Assembly (NCBI GenBank): GCA_024663395.1
Contig: JANFAH010000011.1
Span: 1,116,001-1,180,000, forward strand
Length of the DNA stretch: 64,000 nt
Direction of reading: 5' to 3'
DNA from: Pisolithus tinctorius
Taxonomy: Eukaryota > Basidiomycota > Agaricomycetes > Boletales > Pisolithaceae
The translations under genes and the position numbers were made by a program. The notes under the pieces are model-generated. The model was not told the DNA's origin and made no database searches. It was given only the letters and a program-made list of their open reading frames with translations. Each line of letters starts with the position of its first letter. The stretch's first letter is position 1. Shown piece after piece: positions 12,577 to 22,920 of the stretch.

Positions 12577-12997
12577 CCGTATTCCTCCCACTTTATGTTG
12601 TATTCACAACATCATCTGCATGTACGATCCATTGGAGTTAGATGACATCAAAGGCTTCGTATCACCTCTGCCACCGGACGAGTCAGAGGAGGTAATCAGC
12701 GTGATCGCCGATGGCGTTACAACTACCGCAGAACGCCTTTGGATGTCGGAGAGGTGGGGTGCAATCACGCAAAACATTTGGAATAGCTACATTGCCGAAC
12801 GAGTACGAAGGGGAGAGTTCATCATGGATTAGCATTTATATACCATCATTTCTCTCTACGTTACGCTACCCTTACAATCCAAATTGCACTTCTTTGAGTT
12901 CCAATCTCCAGAGGCAGAGTGAGAGAACCAAAATGCCGATGATATTGCAACAAACATCAAGGTAAAAAGTGGATACTACAAGCTGCAAGTACAACAA

Positions 12998-14643
12998 TTA
13001 CTGGCTATGTCTCCCAATCTCATTGAGTTTTGCCTCAAGCCATGCATGCCAAACTGTAGCCATATGGTCAGGATCGCTAGCGAATGATAAGTACAGGCTG
13101 GCATGGGAAACGTTTCCCTCGAAGTGATTTGCGATCCTAACAATGTCGGTTGGCGAGAACTTATCCATGTCCAACAGCAACAGCTTCTGTGTCGCCTCAG
13201 TCACCAACAGATGGACCGGATCTTGGCGGATATCGGGCTTGGGATCAGGTGCAGGTGATTCTGCAAGGGATGTGATTGTGTGAGTGATGGCAGTCATATG
13301 CAAGCAGACTGTACCATGGATACCTCCAACTTCCTCTTCCACTCGTTCAAGTATCATGTTCCCTGTGCATCACTTTCATGCCGATGAGGCGGTTGAAGGC
13401 GCAGTGCTTGAAAGAGCACCCGAAATGACAGATTGATCATCGTCGTTGTCTGCCTTCTGCTTTCTGGAGCACTCCATACGAGCCGAAATACTGGAGGATG
13501 GCTTGATGGAGCTGACAGACAAGCCATTGAATGATGATGGGGCAGTTGGAGGGGTGAAGTTTGAAGGTGTGCTGGGGGGGGGAACAGACTGGTCTGGGCG
13601 CCAGTTAAAAGTAGATCTGCTATGAACCGAAGCGACAGTAGATGGCGCCAGGCAATGGGAAGTTGTTAGTGTAGGGGGGATGGGATTTCCAGCTGCAAAT
13701 GAGTGGAACGAGGGTTGATTGGCAGATGGCCACGATGGTGGAGCATAGGAAGTTGTTGGCATACTGAAGCCAGCGCTTCCAGTTGCGAATGGGTAGAAAA
13801 TCGTTTGGTTCATAGACGGCGATGCTGATGGAACAATGGGTGACATATCCACATTGTTACTGGTTACCAGTGTGCTAGGTGCACTTCCTCCGACAGATGC
13901 TGGTATCGGGAAGTCAACGAAAGGTGACCCCGGGGACGGCGTGTTGTTCCCCATGCTCTCGCTGTTGGAAGAACTCAACCTGGTGCAGGATGGGCCTCCA
14001 GAAGAATCATTGATACTCAGTGCCGAAAAGCGATTCAAGCCCTTGCACTTGGAAGGTATGAGCGCACTCATCCTGTCATAGAATAGCCATCCCTTGTTTT
14101 TATAAGGTGCTGCATCCTTGTGGACCTGCCAACATCACCATTAGCACAGGACATTCAATCCGATCGGATTGAATCATACCTTCACGTAACCATCCCATGA
14201 ATTCTCATTTGCAACACTGATATCAGCCCCTGACTTCAGAGAATACACAAATCCAGATGAATGGCTGAGATGATCAACGACCACGTATGTACTTTGTAGC
14301 TGTGTGATATCAGCTAGTTATTCTGTCGTTTGACTGACTCACACACCCTTTTCCATTTCTCTTTACATGATTTAGGGGTTTTGGGCCCCCCTTTCTCAGG
14401 GTTTGCAAGCATCGGAGAAGCTGCACAGGCATTCCAAAATGGTGCCTTGAAATTTAAACCGTCACCAGTGGTTGCCTTGTGGGAATCGATGAAGTCAAGA
14501 AGAGCAAATGTATCCTTATCTGACCATGACACTTGCATTGAGTGGCCATCCAGGGACTGTGAACTACGAGATTTGCCCTTGTGGTTGGACAACGATTTCG
14601 CTGCTTTACGAGGGGGCATGGCAACGAACGGAGGGAGAAGCAA
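12998..14643 (-). pseudogene. Harbinger Myb/SANT-like DNA-binding protein
   Basis: Second gene of the Harbinger element, opposite to the transposase; such partners normally bind the transposon ends and help import the transposase. Start is at 14643, or more likely 14619 (MPPRKAAKSL). Exon 1 has a Myb/SANT-like domain: SWSDKDTFALLDFIDSHK, then GLNFKAPFWNACAA and KTPKSCKEKWKR. After an intron (~14330-14286) come SSGFVYSLKSGADISV and ENSWDGYVK, and after another (~14180-14130) YKNKGWLFYDRMSALIPSK. A Ser/Pro-rich linker (14000-13480) leads to a helical C-terminus ending at 12998. TGA codons at 13378-13376 and 13372-13370 separate linker and tail; both would be Arg if CGA. The Copia lies 39 bp upstream of the first ATG. 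Confidence 0.75.
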
Positions 14644-14681
14644 GAGTAGATGCTGTACAAGTGGAGCTTTGATGCATAACC

Positions 14682-15148
14682 TGTTAGATTTGGCAAGTCG
14701 TACATAGTCCTTTCCGAACGCGTCCGCTCCGAGATGTGAGAGTTACTTTCTGTTTTAAGGTTCTCACACTTTACATTGTTATTAACCGCGCAATTAACTT
14801 TTGCGCCCTTGTGCCTATTGTATTCATTGTGTCTCGCACTTATGTGCGCGTTTCTTATTACTTACAAAGAATGTAGCGCGTCTCAAATAGACCGCCATTG
14901 TCATGTAAATTGCGGATTCAACACCCACAAGTTTCAGTATTGTAGTTTCTACAGTATTTAGTCTCGCACAGTAGATTCATCACCTCAGACGTTGTCGCTA
15001 CTTGCGCGCGACTGAGGTGAGCACGAATACCTTCCAAGTTTCTTTACTATACTCATTCTCATAACCAGATTATTTCGTATAGGTGAATTCACAGACGTTG
15101 TCGCTACTCGCACGTGACTGAGATTATTTCGTATAGATTTATCTGTAA
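14682..15148 (+). repeat. Copia 5' LTR
   Basis: Matches 19665-19806 plus 22263-22589. It begins TGTTAGATTTGGCAAG and ends ATTTATCTGTAA, directly against the primer-binding site. It contains an internal duplication of the motif CAGACGTTGTCGCTACT (near 14986 and 15093). Confidence 0.9.
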
Positions 15149-15167
15149 GGTTATGAGCCCCGAGCTC
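15149..15167 (+). other. Copia primer-binding site, half-tRNA type
   Basis: GGTTATGAGCCCCGAGCTC directly abuts the LTR. Its first 12 bases (GGTTATGAGCCC) are complementary to the anticodon-arm sequence GGGCTCATAACC of initiator tRNA-Met. They are not complementary to a tRNA 3' end. Priming by a 5' tRNA-iMet half is known for Drosophila Copia and relatives; its use here is inferred. Confidence 0.6.
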
Positions 15168-15235
15168 TAATAGCCTACGAACGTCTCACCATTGTTTCGA
15201 TATTCTCGCTGCAAATCGACCCTCATGTCCCCGCG

Positions 15236-18200
15236 ATGACCACTGCTATCCCCGTCACCACCGATACACTCCTGGGCAACGTTCCGAAGCTCGATATCAA
15301 AGGTGCGAACTGGGCGATCTTCTCCCTTCGCTTCCAGACCGCTGTCGAAGCTAAGGAGCTATGGTCCCATTTCGATGGAACCTCTCCTTGCCCAGCCGGC
15401 ACGACCTCCACTGATCAAGATGGATTTGTGACCGTAGTCCCTCCCGACGCTGACGAACTCTCTAAGTGGCAGAAAAGCGAAAATATGGCGAAACACTTAC
15501 TCACTCAACGGATCCCCGATTCCACTGCCCTTCAGGTGTGTAGCCTCAGCAATGTCACAGCCATGTGGAATGAGATCGTTCGCGAGTACACCGAGAAGGG
15601 AGCTTATGCTCAAACAGATCTGCGAACGAAGTTTCTAGGTATGCAATGCCCTGCCAATGGCGATGTCCGCCAATTCTTGGACAATCTGCATACGAGGAGA
15701 GATGAGTTAGCAGCCGTCGGTGTACAGATCGAAGAAAAGGACTATCGATCGACCATCATCCAATCCCTACCTAAATACCTTGCCAGCTTCGCATCTGGGC
15801 AACTAGTGACTGCCCGCTTGTACAGCCCGATGCAAACTATTGACCCCGATGTACTCATTTCCCTGATCATCGAAGAGTCTGAGCAAAGAAGTCACAAAGA
15901 GACTCGGTACGTGCGATCTAAAGCAAAGAATCGCGATGGCGACAAAGCCATGTCGTTGACCCCCGGGAATAACTTTGGACAGGGGAGAGGAAATGGAAGA
16001 AATGGCAACCGAGGGGGAAGTTCCAGAGGGCACGCTCGCCAGCGAGGACCCTGCTGGAACTGTGGGTTGAGGGAGCACTATAAATCTCAGTGTCCCAATC
16101 CTGATAAAACTAAGAAAGAAGGCTCACCCGCTACCATGAAGGGATCCGCGCATGCTGTAACGCTTGATTCTGATGAAGAGGGTGCTTTCTCGGTACATGC
16201 CCTGGACGAGTTCAACAATGAAGTCACGCTCCTGGATCTGTCGAGCGTATTGTCAGATGATGATGACGATAACCGGCGCTGCTTCATCGCTACCGATGAC
16301 GATTGGTTCAGCGAAGTCGGGGATGAGGATAACGAGGACTTACCCCATGACTCTGTGAACCTCGTGAACTATAGCCCCATCAGCGCGCCCATCGTTGAAC
16401 TTTACGACTCTGGATCCACTCAGCACATCTCCCCATACAAGGAGAAGTTCGAGAGACTAACGCTGATACCACCCAGATCATTCTTGGCTGCCAACAGACA
16501 GCTTTTTGACACTACAGCTATGGGTGAACTGGTCATAGAAGTGCCAAACAGGTACAACGTGACCAAGCTAAGGCTCACCGAGGTACTGTACTCGCCAGAG
16601 GTTGGATATACCCTCGTATCCGTTGGTCGTCTCGATCAGCTAGGTTACTCAGTTACCTTCACTGAAGGCACCTGTACTATCAGAAACCCTGCCAACAATG
16701 TTGTTGGCCGCATTCCCAAGTCTAAGGCCGGACTCTATCACGTCGTCCACGATGACGATCGTGACAGCATCAACGCAGCAGCTGAAATGGTCACCGTGAT
16801 GGAACTCCACCATAGGATGGGACATATCTCCCCATCTGTCGCCTAGCTGAAAAGGGACTCGTGTCAGGTCTGAAGTTCGACTTGTCAAAAGACGAACCAA
16901 CCTTCTGTGAAGCCTGCATATACGCGAAGGCAACAAGGAAACCTATTGCGAAGGAACGCACTGGAGAGCGAGCCCAAGAGTTCACAGGAGAGGTACACAC
17001 TGACCTCTGGGGACCTGCGCCTGTGGAAACTCTCGGAGGACGACGTTACTACATCACCTTCACCAATGACAAAACACGACTCACCTACATCCACCTTCTT
17101 CACCAGAAGAGCGAGGCCTTCAACGCCTACAAAGAGTTCGAGGCCGTATGTCGCACTCAACACGACGCTCATGTAAAAGTCCTCCACTCCGATCGAGGCG
17201 GCGAGTACCTAGGAAAGGAGTTTGTGATATACCTAAAGGCAGCCGGTACGAAACAAAAACTTACCGTGCATGACACCCCACAGCACAATGGGATCGCCGA
17301 ATGATTGAACCGCACCTTACTGGAGAAAGTCCGTGCTATGTTGCACGAGAGTGGCTTGCCTCACTTCCTTTGGGGTGAGGCAGTACGGCACGCCATCTGG
17401 TTGAAGAACAGGACTCCCACCAAAGCGCTTGACGGTGGAACGCCCCTCGAAGCCGCTACTGGAAAGAAACCAGATCTTAGTCGAGTCCGTGTATGGGGCT
17501 CGAGTGTCTGGGTACGAGTCGAAGGTGGGACTAAACTTGGAGGGCGTGTCGTGGAGGGATGATGGATTGGGATCGACGATAACAGCCCCAATAGCTGTCG
17601 CTTATACTGGCCCGAAAGGAAGTCAGTCACCATCGAGAGGAACGTATACTGGAACCCCTCCTCAGCTGAGTCGTTACCTCGCGAGGGGGAGGAAGATGAT
17701 GACTTACCGAATGCGATGCTAATGCCTCCAGCTCCTGTCAAAGAGACAAAAGCAGTCCCAGCCTCTCCACAAACTACCCCAGCTCAACCAATGCCCTCAC
17801 CACCTCCAGCCGATCCACCTGTTACAAAGTGAATCTGAAGGCCTAGCCAGCACCTCGCAGAAATCCTTGCTGGCAAGGGAAGTACTAACCGTCGCGGCAC
17901 ACCAGAGATACCTAAGGGAGTTCAGCTACCTACCGTTGTCAAAGAACGTTCCAACCCCATCAGACTTGAAGGGGAGGAAGAAGCCACTGCCCTACTTGCA
18001 TCTATCATTGAAGACTTGGATGATGACTTATGTCGCATCGACCTCGCTATGGCTATGGACGAGGTCACCACTGAGACAGAAGCCCTCGAGCCCAGCTTGC
18101 TAGCTGAAGCTTGTTGCTGTCCCAATTGGCCACAATGGGAAGATGGAATAAGAGAAGAGTTAGCCACGTTGCGAGATGCAGGAACCTGGGAACTTGTTGA

Positions 18201-19657
18201 CTTACCTCCTGGTGCCAATGTTGTAGGTTCCAAATGGGTTTTCTGCGCTAAGAAAGACGCCACTGGAAACGTTGTGCGACACAAAGCCAGGCTTGTAGCC
18301 CAAGGCTTTTCGCAGGTTGAAGGTGTCGATTACTTCGACACGTTCGCACCGGTAGCAATGCTCGCGTCCATCCGAGTTGTGCTCGCGATGGCCACTCGCT
18401 CCGATCTAGAACTCCATCAGATTGACATCAAAGGGGCATATCTAAACGGCACACTCACTGACGATGAAATCATCTACATGTGCCAGCCTCCCGGATTTGA
18501 ATCTGCCAATCATCTGCGCAAAGTCTGCCATCTTCGCAAAACCCTGTATGGCCTAAAGCAAAGTGGTCATCACTGGTACCAGAGGCTAGTCAAAATATTA
18601 GTAGACGAGTTAAAATTTACCCAATGCTCCGTTGACCAAGCCGTATACTTCCGACGTCGCAGCACCGGCGAGCTCATGATCATCGTCATACACGTCGACG
18701 ACTGCACCATCGCCGCTACACTCCTAAGCGAGATCAATGAGTTCAAAAGGGATATTGGAAAGTATGTCGAGATAACTGACCTTGGCAAGCTCCATTGGTT
18801 GCTCGGGATAGAGGTCACCAGAAATCGAGATGAACGCACTATCTCACTGTGCCAGTTGACCCTACATCGAATCGATCATATGCCGTTTCGGTTTCGATGA
18901 GTTGAAGCCTGTATCAAACCCCATGGAACCTAGTACAAAGCTTCACTCGGGTCAGTCACCCTCTACTGGCACTGAATACACTGCGATGAAACACATACCA
19001 TACCGCAAAGCTGTTGGTTCGCTGATGTACACCTCACTCGGCACTCACCCCAATATCTCATACGCCGTGACCACCATCTCTCATTTCTCCAGAAACCCTG
19101 GAATTCCCCACTGGGAAGCGGTTAGAAGAATTTATCATTACCTTCTAGGAACCAAAGGCTTGAGGTTAACATATGGTGGAACGCCTAATGCGCTCGTTGG
19201 ATACGCAGATGCAGACAGTAGCATGGCTGAGGACCATAGAGCAGTCTCTGGGTACGCATTCCTCATCGATGGTGGAGCGGTATCATGGTCTTCTAAACGA
19301 CAAGAAATTGTCTCACTGTCGACAACGGAGAGCGAGTATGTGGCAGCTACCCACACGGCCAAGGAAGCCTTATGGCTTCAGTCGCTCATCGGAGAGCTAT
19401 TTGGGCCACTCGTCAAGCCGACCACGTTGTTCTCCGATAATCAATCTGCTATCGCACTCACGAAAGACCATCAGTACCACGCACGCACCAAACATATCGA
19501 CATATGTTTTCATTTTATCCGCTGGGTTGTCGAGAATGGCAAGATCTGTTTGATCTATTGCCTGACCGCCGATATGATTGCCGATACCTTGACGAAAGCC
19601 TTGCCGTCGCCCAAAGTGAAACACTTCGCCATCAAGCTTGGTCTACGTCCAACTTGA
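15236..19657 (+). pseudogene. Copia gag-pol polyprotein, decayed
   Basis: Starts MTTAIPVTTDTLLGNVPK. The gag part (UBN2-like) ends with a zinc knuckle CWNCGLREHYKSQC (residues ~273-286). The protease has LYDSGSTQHIS (~390). The gag-pre-integrase HHRMGHI is followed by a frameshift at about 16842. The integrase shows VHTDLWGP, LHSDRGGEY and HNGIAE. The reverse transcriptase has VVGSKWVFCAKKD, HQIDIKGAYLNG and VIHVDDCTI. RNase H shows YADADSSMAEDHRAVSGY and ends ADTLTKALPSPK at 19657. Damage: TGA at 17302-17304 (IAE-stop-LNRTL, normally Arg), 17560-17562, 17830-17832 and 17836-17838, plus a frameshift at about 18878. It cannot make a full polyprotein. Confidence 0.95.
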
Positions 19658-19664
19658 GGGGGAG
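19653..19664 (+). other. Copia polypurine tract
   Basis: TTGAGGGGGAG directly precedes the 3' LTR (TGTTAG at 19665) and overlaps the pol stop codon, the usual Copia arrangement. Confidence 0.85.
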
Positions 19665-19806
19665 TGTTAGATTTGGCAAGTCGTACGTAGTCCTTTCCGA
19701 ATGCGTCCGCTCCGAGACGTGAGAATTACTTTCCGTTTTAAGGTTCTCACACTTTACATTGTTATTAACCGCGCAATTAACTTTTGCACCCTTGCACCTA
19801 TTGTAT
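19665..19806 (+). repeat. Copia 3' LTR, first part
   Basis: Matches the start of the 5' LTR up to CCTATTGTAT, where the 19807-22262 insertion begins. Differences from the 5' LTR include several C/T changes. Confidence 0.9.
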
Positions 19807-20012
19807 ACACAGCCCTCCGGGCGCCCCTGGATGCCACAGGAGGAAGCATCTTATGTTCAATTTTTACAAGTTTATGTAGATATTGTATTTCTAAGGGGGC
19901 TGTTATCGAATGTCTATTTTAGTTGATGAGTGTCTGGGCCAGAGAGGCAAATGTTCGTAGGCTATTGTCTGGCGGGGAGGATTACACAGGGTGGTAGACG
20001 ACGTAACTTCCT

Positions 20013-20032
20013 TATGGAAAGCCGGACAATCG
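20013..20032 (+). repeat. Tip of a TA-flanked MITE
   Basis: TA followed by TGGAAAGCCGGACAATC, nearly the same as both tips of the complete MITE at 32585-32985. No matching right tip was found here, so it is a fragment or a relative. Confidence 0.55.
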
Positions 20033-20234
20033 TGTTCCCGAACGGGCAAGTTCCCCCGGTGGAATGCTGAAGTGCATCAAGAATTTCGGACGGCAGTACT
20101 TAAAACGGAAGGGGGACACCAGACACTGCATGAATGCAGAAGTTCGTCACCGGTAAGTTTGTAGTTTTGTAGTTTTGTAGTACACAAGTTTGTAGTGCAT
20201 AACTCCATCATGCGGTAAGTTTGTAGTTTTGTAG

Positions 20235-20990
20235 TTTCATAGTACACTGAAGACGGGGCATATCTCTGCAACAGCAGCAGCCAGTGCGATGTATAATGCA
20301 CCATCTGAAAGCCTTCAATGAGTAGCGCACGATCCCAAGAAAGTAAGAGGAACGACTGCAAAACACATGGGACACGTGAGATAATATCCTGGAGGAGGGA
20401 GCGAGGAGACCCTCGAACAGCAACAGCTGGGGCGACCAACATGAAACTCTGGGATGTGGTGGAGGACTCCCAGGAAATCAGGGAGAAAGAGGAAACACGC
20501 CAATCGGATCACCCGATCCTGAGTTATAAGCCAAACCGCTTCAAAACCCTTCAAACACAAAAATGGGAACATCTCGGCAATGAGCGCGTGGAATTGGATG
20601 AACAAGGGCACCCCGGAAATAAGTCGGTGAGGCGAATGTGTGGCTCGAAGAGCGAGAGAAGCGGCGCAGAGATGCATGAGGCATGACGAGAAGACTTCAA
20701 GGGTGGGCCTTGCCACCAAAATGCGAATATCTCTGTAACTACTGCACCAATCAGAACGATCCAGGCATCGACAGGGAGCCTTCATCGAGTAGTACAAGCC
20801 TGCAAAAAGGCGAGAAATGCGTCGGAGAAACGAGCGAGATATGGCCCAAGATGATGGGGGTAACTCTGGGAAAGCGAACAAGCGGGTCACAACCTCAGGA
20901 CAACGGCTAGGGTGACCAACACGAGCCCCAGGAAGGTGGTAGAGTACTCGTAGATAAACACAGAGAAAATGGAACCACCACGATTGGACC
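20235..20990. repeat. ~156-bp degenerate tandem array, locus 1
   Basis: About five units. Landmarks recur at a spacing of 153-160 bp: CATATCTCTGCAACAGC (20259), CAACAGCTGGGGCGACC (20421), ACATCTCGGCAATG (~20569), AATATCTCTGTAAC (~20725) and ACAACGGCTAGGGTGACC (~20890). The motif GAGTAGTACAAGCCTGC also recurs. Close relatives form the 53340-54440 array inside the gag-only retrotransposon. An open minus-strand frame through the array (20315-21085) looks like a by-product. Confidence 0.65.
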
Positions 20991-21106
20991 ATTGGAACCC
21001 TAAACATCAGAATGAAGGCGGTTGAATTAGGAGTAATCATGCCACTGCACACGAAACTATGGACATCCGAGGAAACCCAATGCACGGCTGGGGTAGCTGG
21101 CAGGGG

Positions 21107-22035
21107 TCATTCCACTTGTGTTTTGCGTTCTATTTCATGTACAATTTCTCGTTCCTGTTCCTCGTTCATATTCAAGTTGCTCGAGGAGGAAACGCCAAGC
21201 TCTTCGCAGCACTGTTCGATTGCCGGGATAGACGGTGTCGGTTGTGGTGTAGAACTGGATGGCGCATATAGCTCTTCCAGGTTTTTTGCATCTGGTTGAC
21301 GCCAGGTAGTGGTGAGCTCTTTGGAAGTTATCTTGTCACTGCAGAACTTCGACCACGTGCAGTACCGCAAAGCATGGTCTACTGTTCTGGATCTCCATGC
21401 ATGTCTCGCCCATGGCCCACAACAAGATGTCCAATGAATATATCGTGTCTCCGTCACTTTTTCTAGCTGCATTGCGAATACTTCAATCTACCTCCAGGGG
21501 ACCAAAAAAGATCACAGAGTGACCATGACCAAGTTTGCGCATGCGCATACACGCCACTAAGATCAGTGGCATGCCTCATCAACCGATCCTATAGTCATAC
21601 CTTGAGTAAGGCGGTCTTTTGTAACTTTGGGCCCCAGAGTGACTGCTGCACGGAAACCGATCGGAAACTTGATGTCAGTGCTTCGTGTATGTGCATCATC
21701 AAGATATATGATACATTTGTCTAGTCAATTTGCATACAGTGACTCTGAAAATGATTGTGTGGCTCCTCCACGTGAGAGCACAGTTAGCTCGTCATCATCG
21801 TTGAAGTAGATGGCGGCAGACGCATCGGGTTTCAACTTCAGCCAGAGCTCTACAAATTCCTTGTTTTGCAGCTCGAGCACTTGAGCACCAACATCCAATA
21901 CTACACGTATTTCAGGCTTTTGTTCCTCTACAAGCTCAAGGAATTCACGAGTAGTTCGTCGCCGACCCTCTGTCAACGATGTTTGCACATATGTGCCATT
22001 CTCTGGCCTCAGGAGGTAGGCGAGAACTTTTGCAT
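21107..22035 (-). pseudogene. Captured C-terminal fragment of a DUF3638-family gene
   Basis: The minus strand reads, in order: VLAYLLRPENGTY, FLELVEEQKPEIRVVLDVGA, AAIYFNDDDELTVLSR (22030-21780), YLDDAHTRSTD, FRAAVTLGPKVTKDRL (~21690-21605), MRMRKLGHGHSV (~21540) and TTWRQPDAKNLEELY, then MNEEQEREIVHEIER (21300-21110). This collinear order is that of the large fungal DUF6606/DUF3638/DUF3645 proteins (often ~3000 aa, annotated as ubiquitin hydrolase-like). An intron near 21600-21545 is retained, so capture was from DNA. TGA codons interrupt it near 21727 and 21488. It starts abruptly after the element end sequence. Non-functional by itself. Confidence 0.8.
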
Positions 22036-22262
22036 GGCATAGCAACATCATCACTGACACCAGTGACGCACGCCACTGCCCATGTCTCGTTGCACAATGT
22101 GCCTGCAAGCAGTTTGCATGACGTTCTGAAACATGATGGATACCGATAAACCCCAACATTCTGACTCTCCCCAACCCCACCATGCACGTGACCGGAGTTA
22201 ACGGTCCGGTATGATCGTGGACGACAAAGAGTTTACAGACCTGGGCCTAACAGCATCCAGGA

Positions 22263-22589
22263 ATTCATTGTGTCTCACACTTATGTGCGTGTTTCTTATT
22301 ACTTACAAAGAATGTAGCGCGTCTCAAATAGACCGCCATTGTCATGTAAATTGTGGATTCAACACCCACAAGTTTCAGTATTGTAGTTTCTACAGTATTT
22401 AGTCTCGCACAGTAGATTCATCACCTCAGACGTTGTCGCTACTCGCGTGCGACTGAGGTGAGCACGAATACCTTCCAAGTTTCTTTACTATACTCATTCT
22501 CGTAACCAGATTATTTCATATAGGTGAATTCACAGACGTTGTCGCTACTCGCGCGCGACTGAGATTATTTCGTATAGATTTATCTGTAA
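22263..22589 (+). repeat. Copia 3' LTR, second part
   Basis: Resumes the 5' LTR match at ATTCATTGTGTCTC and ends ATTTATCTGTAA, followed by the TAACC duplication. Confidence 0.92.
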
Positions 22590-22632
22590 TAACCCCGCCT
22601 CTAGCACGGCATCTCGGCCATACACCAGATGC

Positions 22633-22750
22633 TCTCCTCCTAAATTGGGGCTCCGATTGAACTCTGTATGCTTATGTCATGAAGGCCTGGGACTTTTTTT
22701 TGGGTTTTTTCACCTGGATTCTTTGTGGGACTTCGTTACCGAACTAGCTC
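22633..22750 (-). repeat. Harbinger right terminal inverted repeat
   Basis: Reverse complement of 9426-9543 with only a few mismatches; followed by TTA at 22751-22753. It lies 39 bp beyond the Copia target duplication, so the Copia occupies nearly all the space between the Myb gene and this end. Confidence 0.93.
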
Positions 22751-22920
22751 TTATAGCGCTCGCCTAACCAATAGCGCGACAGAGCGAGTAGAACATGAGG
22801 CGCGGCCGCGTGTTCTTACTATCTCTGTATTGAAGCAAGGCTTAGGCGCCTAAGCGCCCCGTGCGACTTGCACCGACTCCTTCACGCCCCTCCTGTGGTC
22901 ACCTCACACAGCCCTCTACA

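Larger units (their letters stand above)
9578..12832 (+). pseudogene. Harbinger DDE transposase (HARBI1-like), interrupted
   Basis: DDE_Tnp_4-type transposase. The N-terminal helical part contains LKEQLAIFLYTSVTSLSIRH and VGERFQRSNGTISKYF. The catalytic motifs are visible: AIDGTH (first Asp, ~10265), YLADAGF (second Asp, ~10485) and NVIERIIGVIKR (Glu, ~10690). Short introns fall near 10072-10118, 10575-10627 and elsewhere. The 1.8-kb element at 10767-12576 splits the gene; beyond it the frame resumes as IPPTLCCIHNIICMYDPLELD and ends GEFIMD at 12832. TGA codons at 10318-10320 (AM-stop-NHKG, family usually RNRKG) and 10719-10721 (KRHF-stop-ILV) sit where Arg is expected. The catalytic triad survives, but the gene is dead. 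Confidence 0.9.
19807..22262 (-). mobile_element. 2.46-kb composite insertion with captured host gene
   Basis: Splits the Copia 3' LTR with at most a 2-bp AT overlap. On the minus strand its 5' tip is TCCTGGATGCTGTTAGGCCC. The partial complement GCATCCAGG lies about 19 bp inside the other end, next to the palindrome GGGCGCCC. This asymmetric pairing recalls Helentron/Helitron2 elements, but canonical ends are absent. Contents from the left: a purine tract followed by TGTTATCGAATG at 19891-19912 (possible Copia remnant), a MITE-type tip at 20015, a ~156-bp tandem array and a DUF3638 fragment. The last ~220 bp at the right recur at about 38980-39198. Confidence 0.6.
14682..22589 (+). mobile_element. 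Ty1/Copia LTR retrotransposon, with inserted 3' LTR
   Basis: 5-bp target duplications TAACC (14677-14681 and 22590-22594) flank the element. The 5' LTR is 14682-15148 (467 bp, TGTTAGATTTGG...TTATCTGTAA). The 3' LTR starts at 19665, is cut at 19806 by another element, and resumes at 22263-22589. A primer site follows the 5' LTR and a purine tract precedes the 3' LTR. One gag-pol gene lies between. The order gag, protease, integrase, reverse transcriptase, RNase H is the Copia order. Confidence 0.93.
9426..22750 (+). mobile_element. PIF/Harbinger DNA transposon, 13.3 kb with nested insertions
   Basis: Long terminal inverted repeats start GAGCTAGTTTGGTAATGAAG (9426) and end with the matching inverted sequence ...GAACTAGCTC (22750). 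The repeats are ~118 bp with few differences. A 3-bp duplication TTA flanks the element (9423-9425 and 22751-22753), the TWA target typical of PIF/Harbinger. Inside are the two genes expected of the superfamily, a DDE transposase and a Myb/SANT-like protein. The original element was about 3.6 kb. The rest is a 1.8-kb insertion in the transposase gene and an 7.9-kb Copia, itself interrupted, upstream of the Myb gene. Confidence 0.92.

Noticed and set aside
20315..21085. Open 256-codon minus-strand frame
   Set aside because: It runs through the ~156-bp degenerate tandem array with no motif, start context or conserved neighbour; its peptide reflects the repeat.
19807..22262. Canonical Helitron
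   Set aside because: The tip starts TC on the minus strand, but there is no CTRR end and the A-T target rule is not clearly met; only a Helentron-like reading remains possible.
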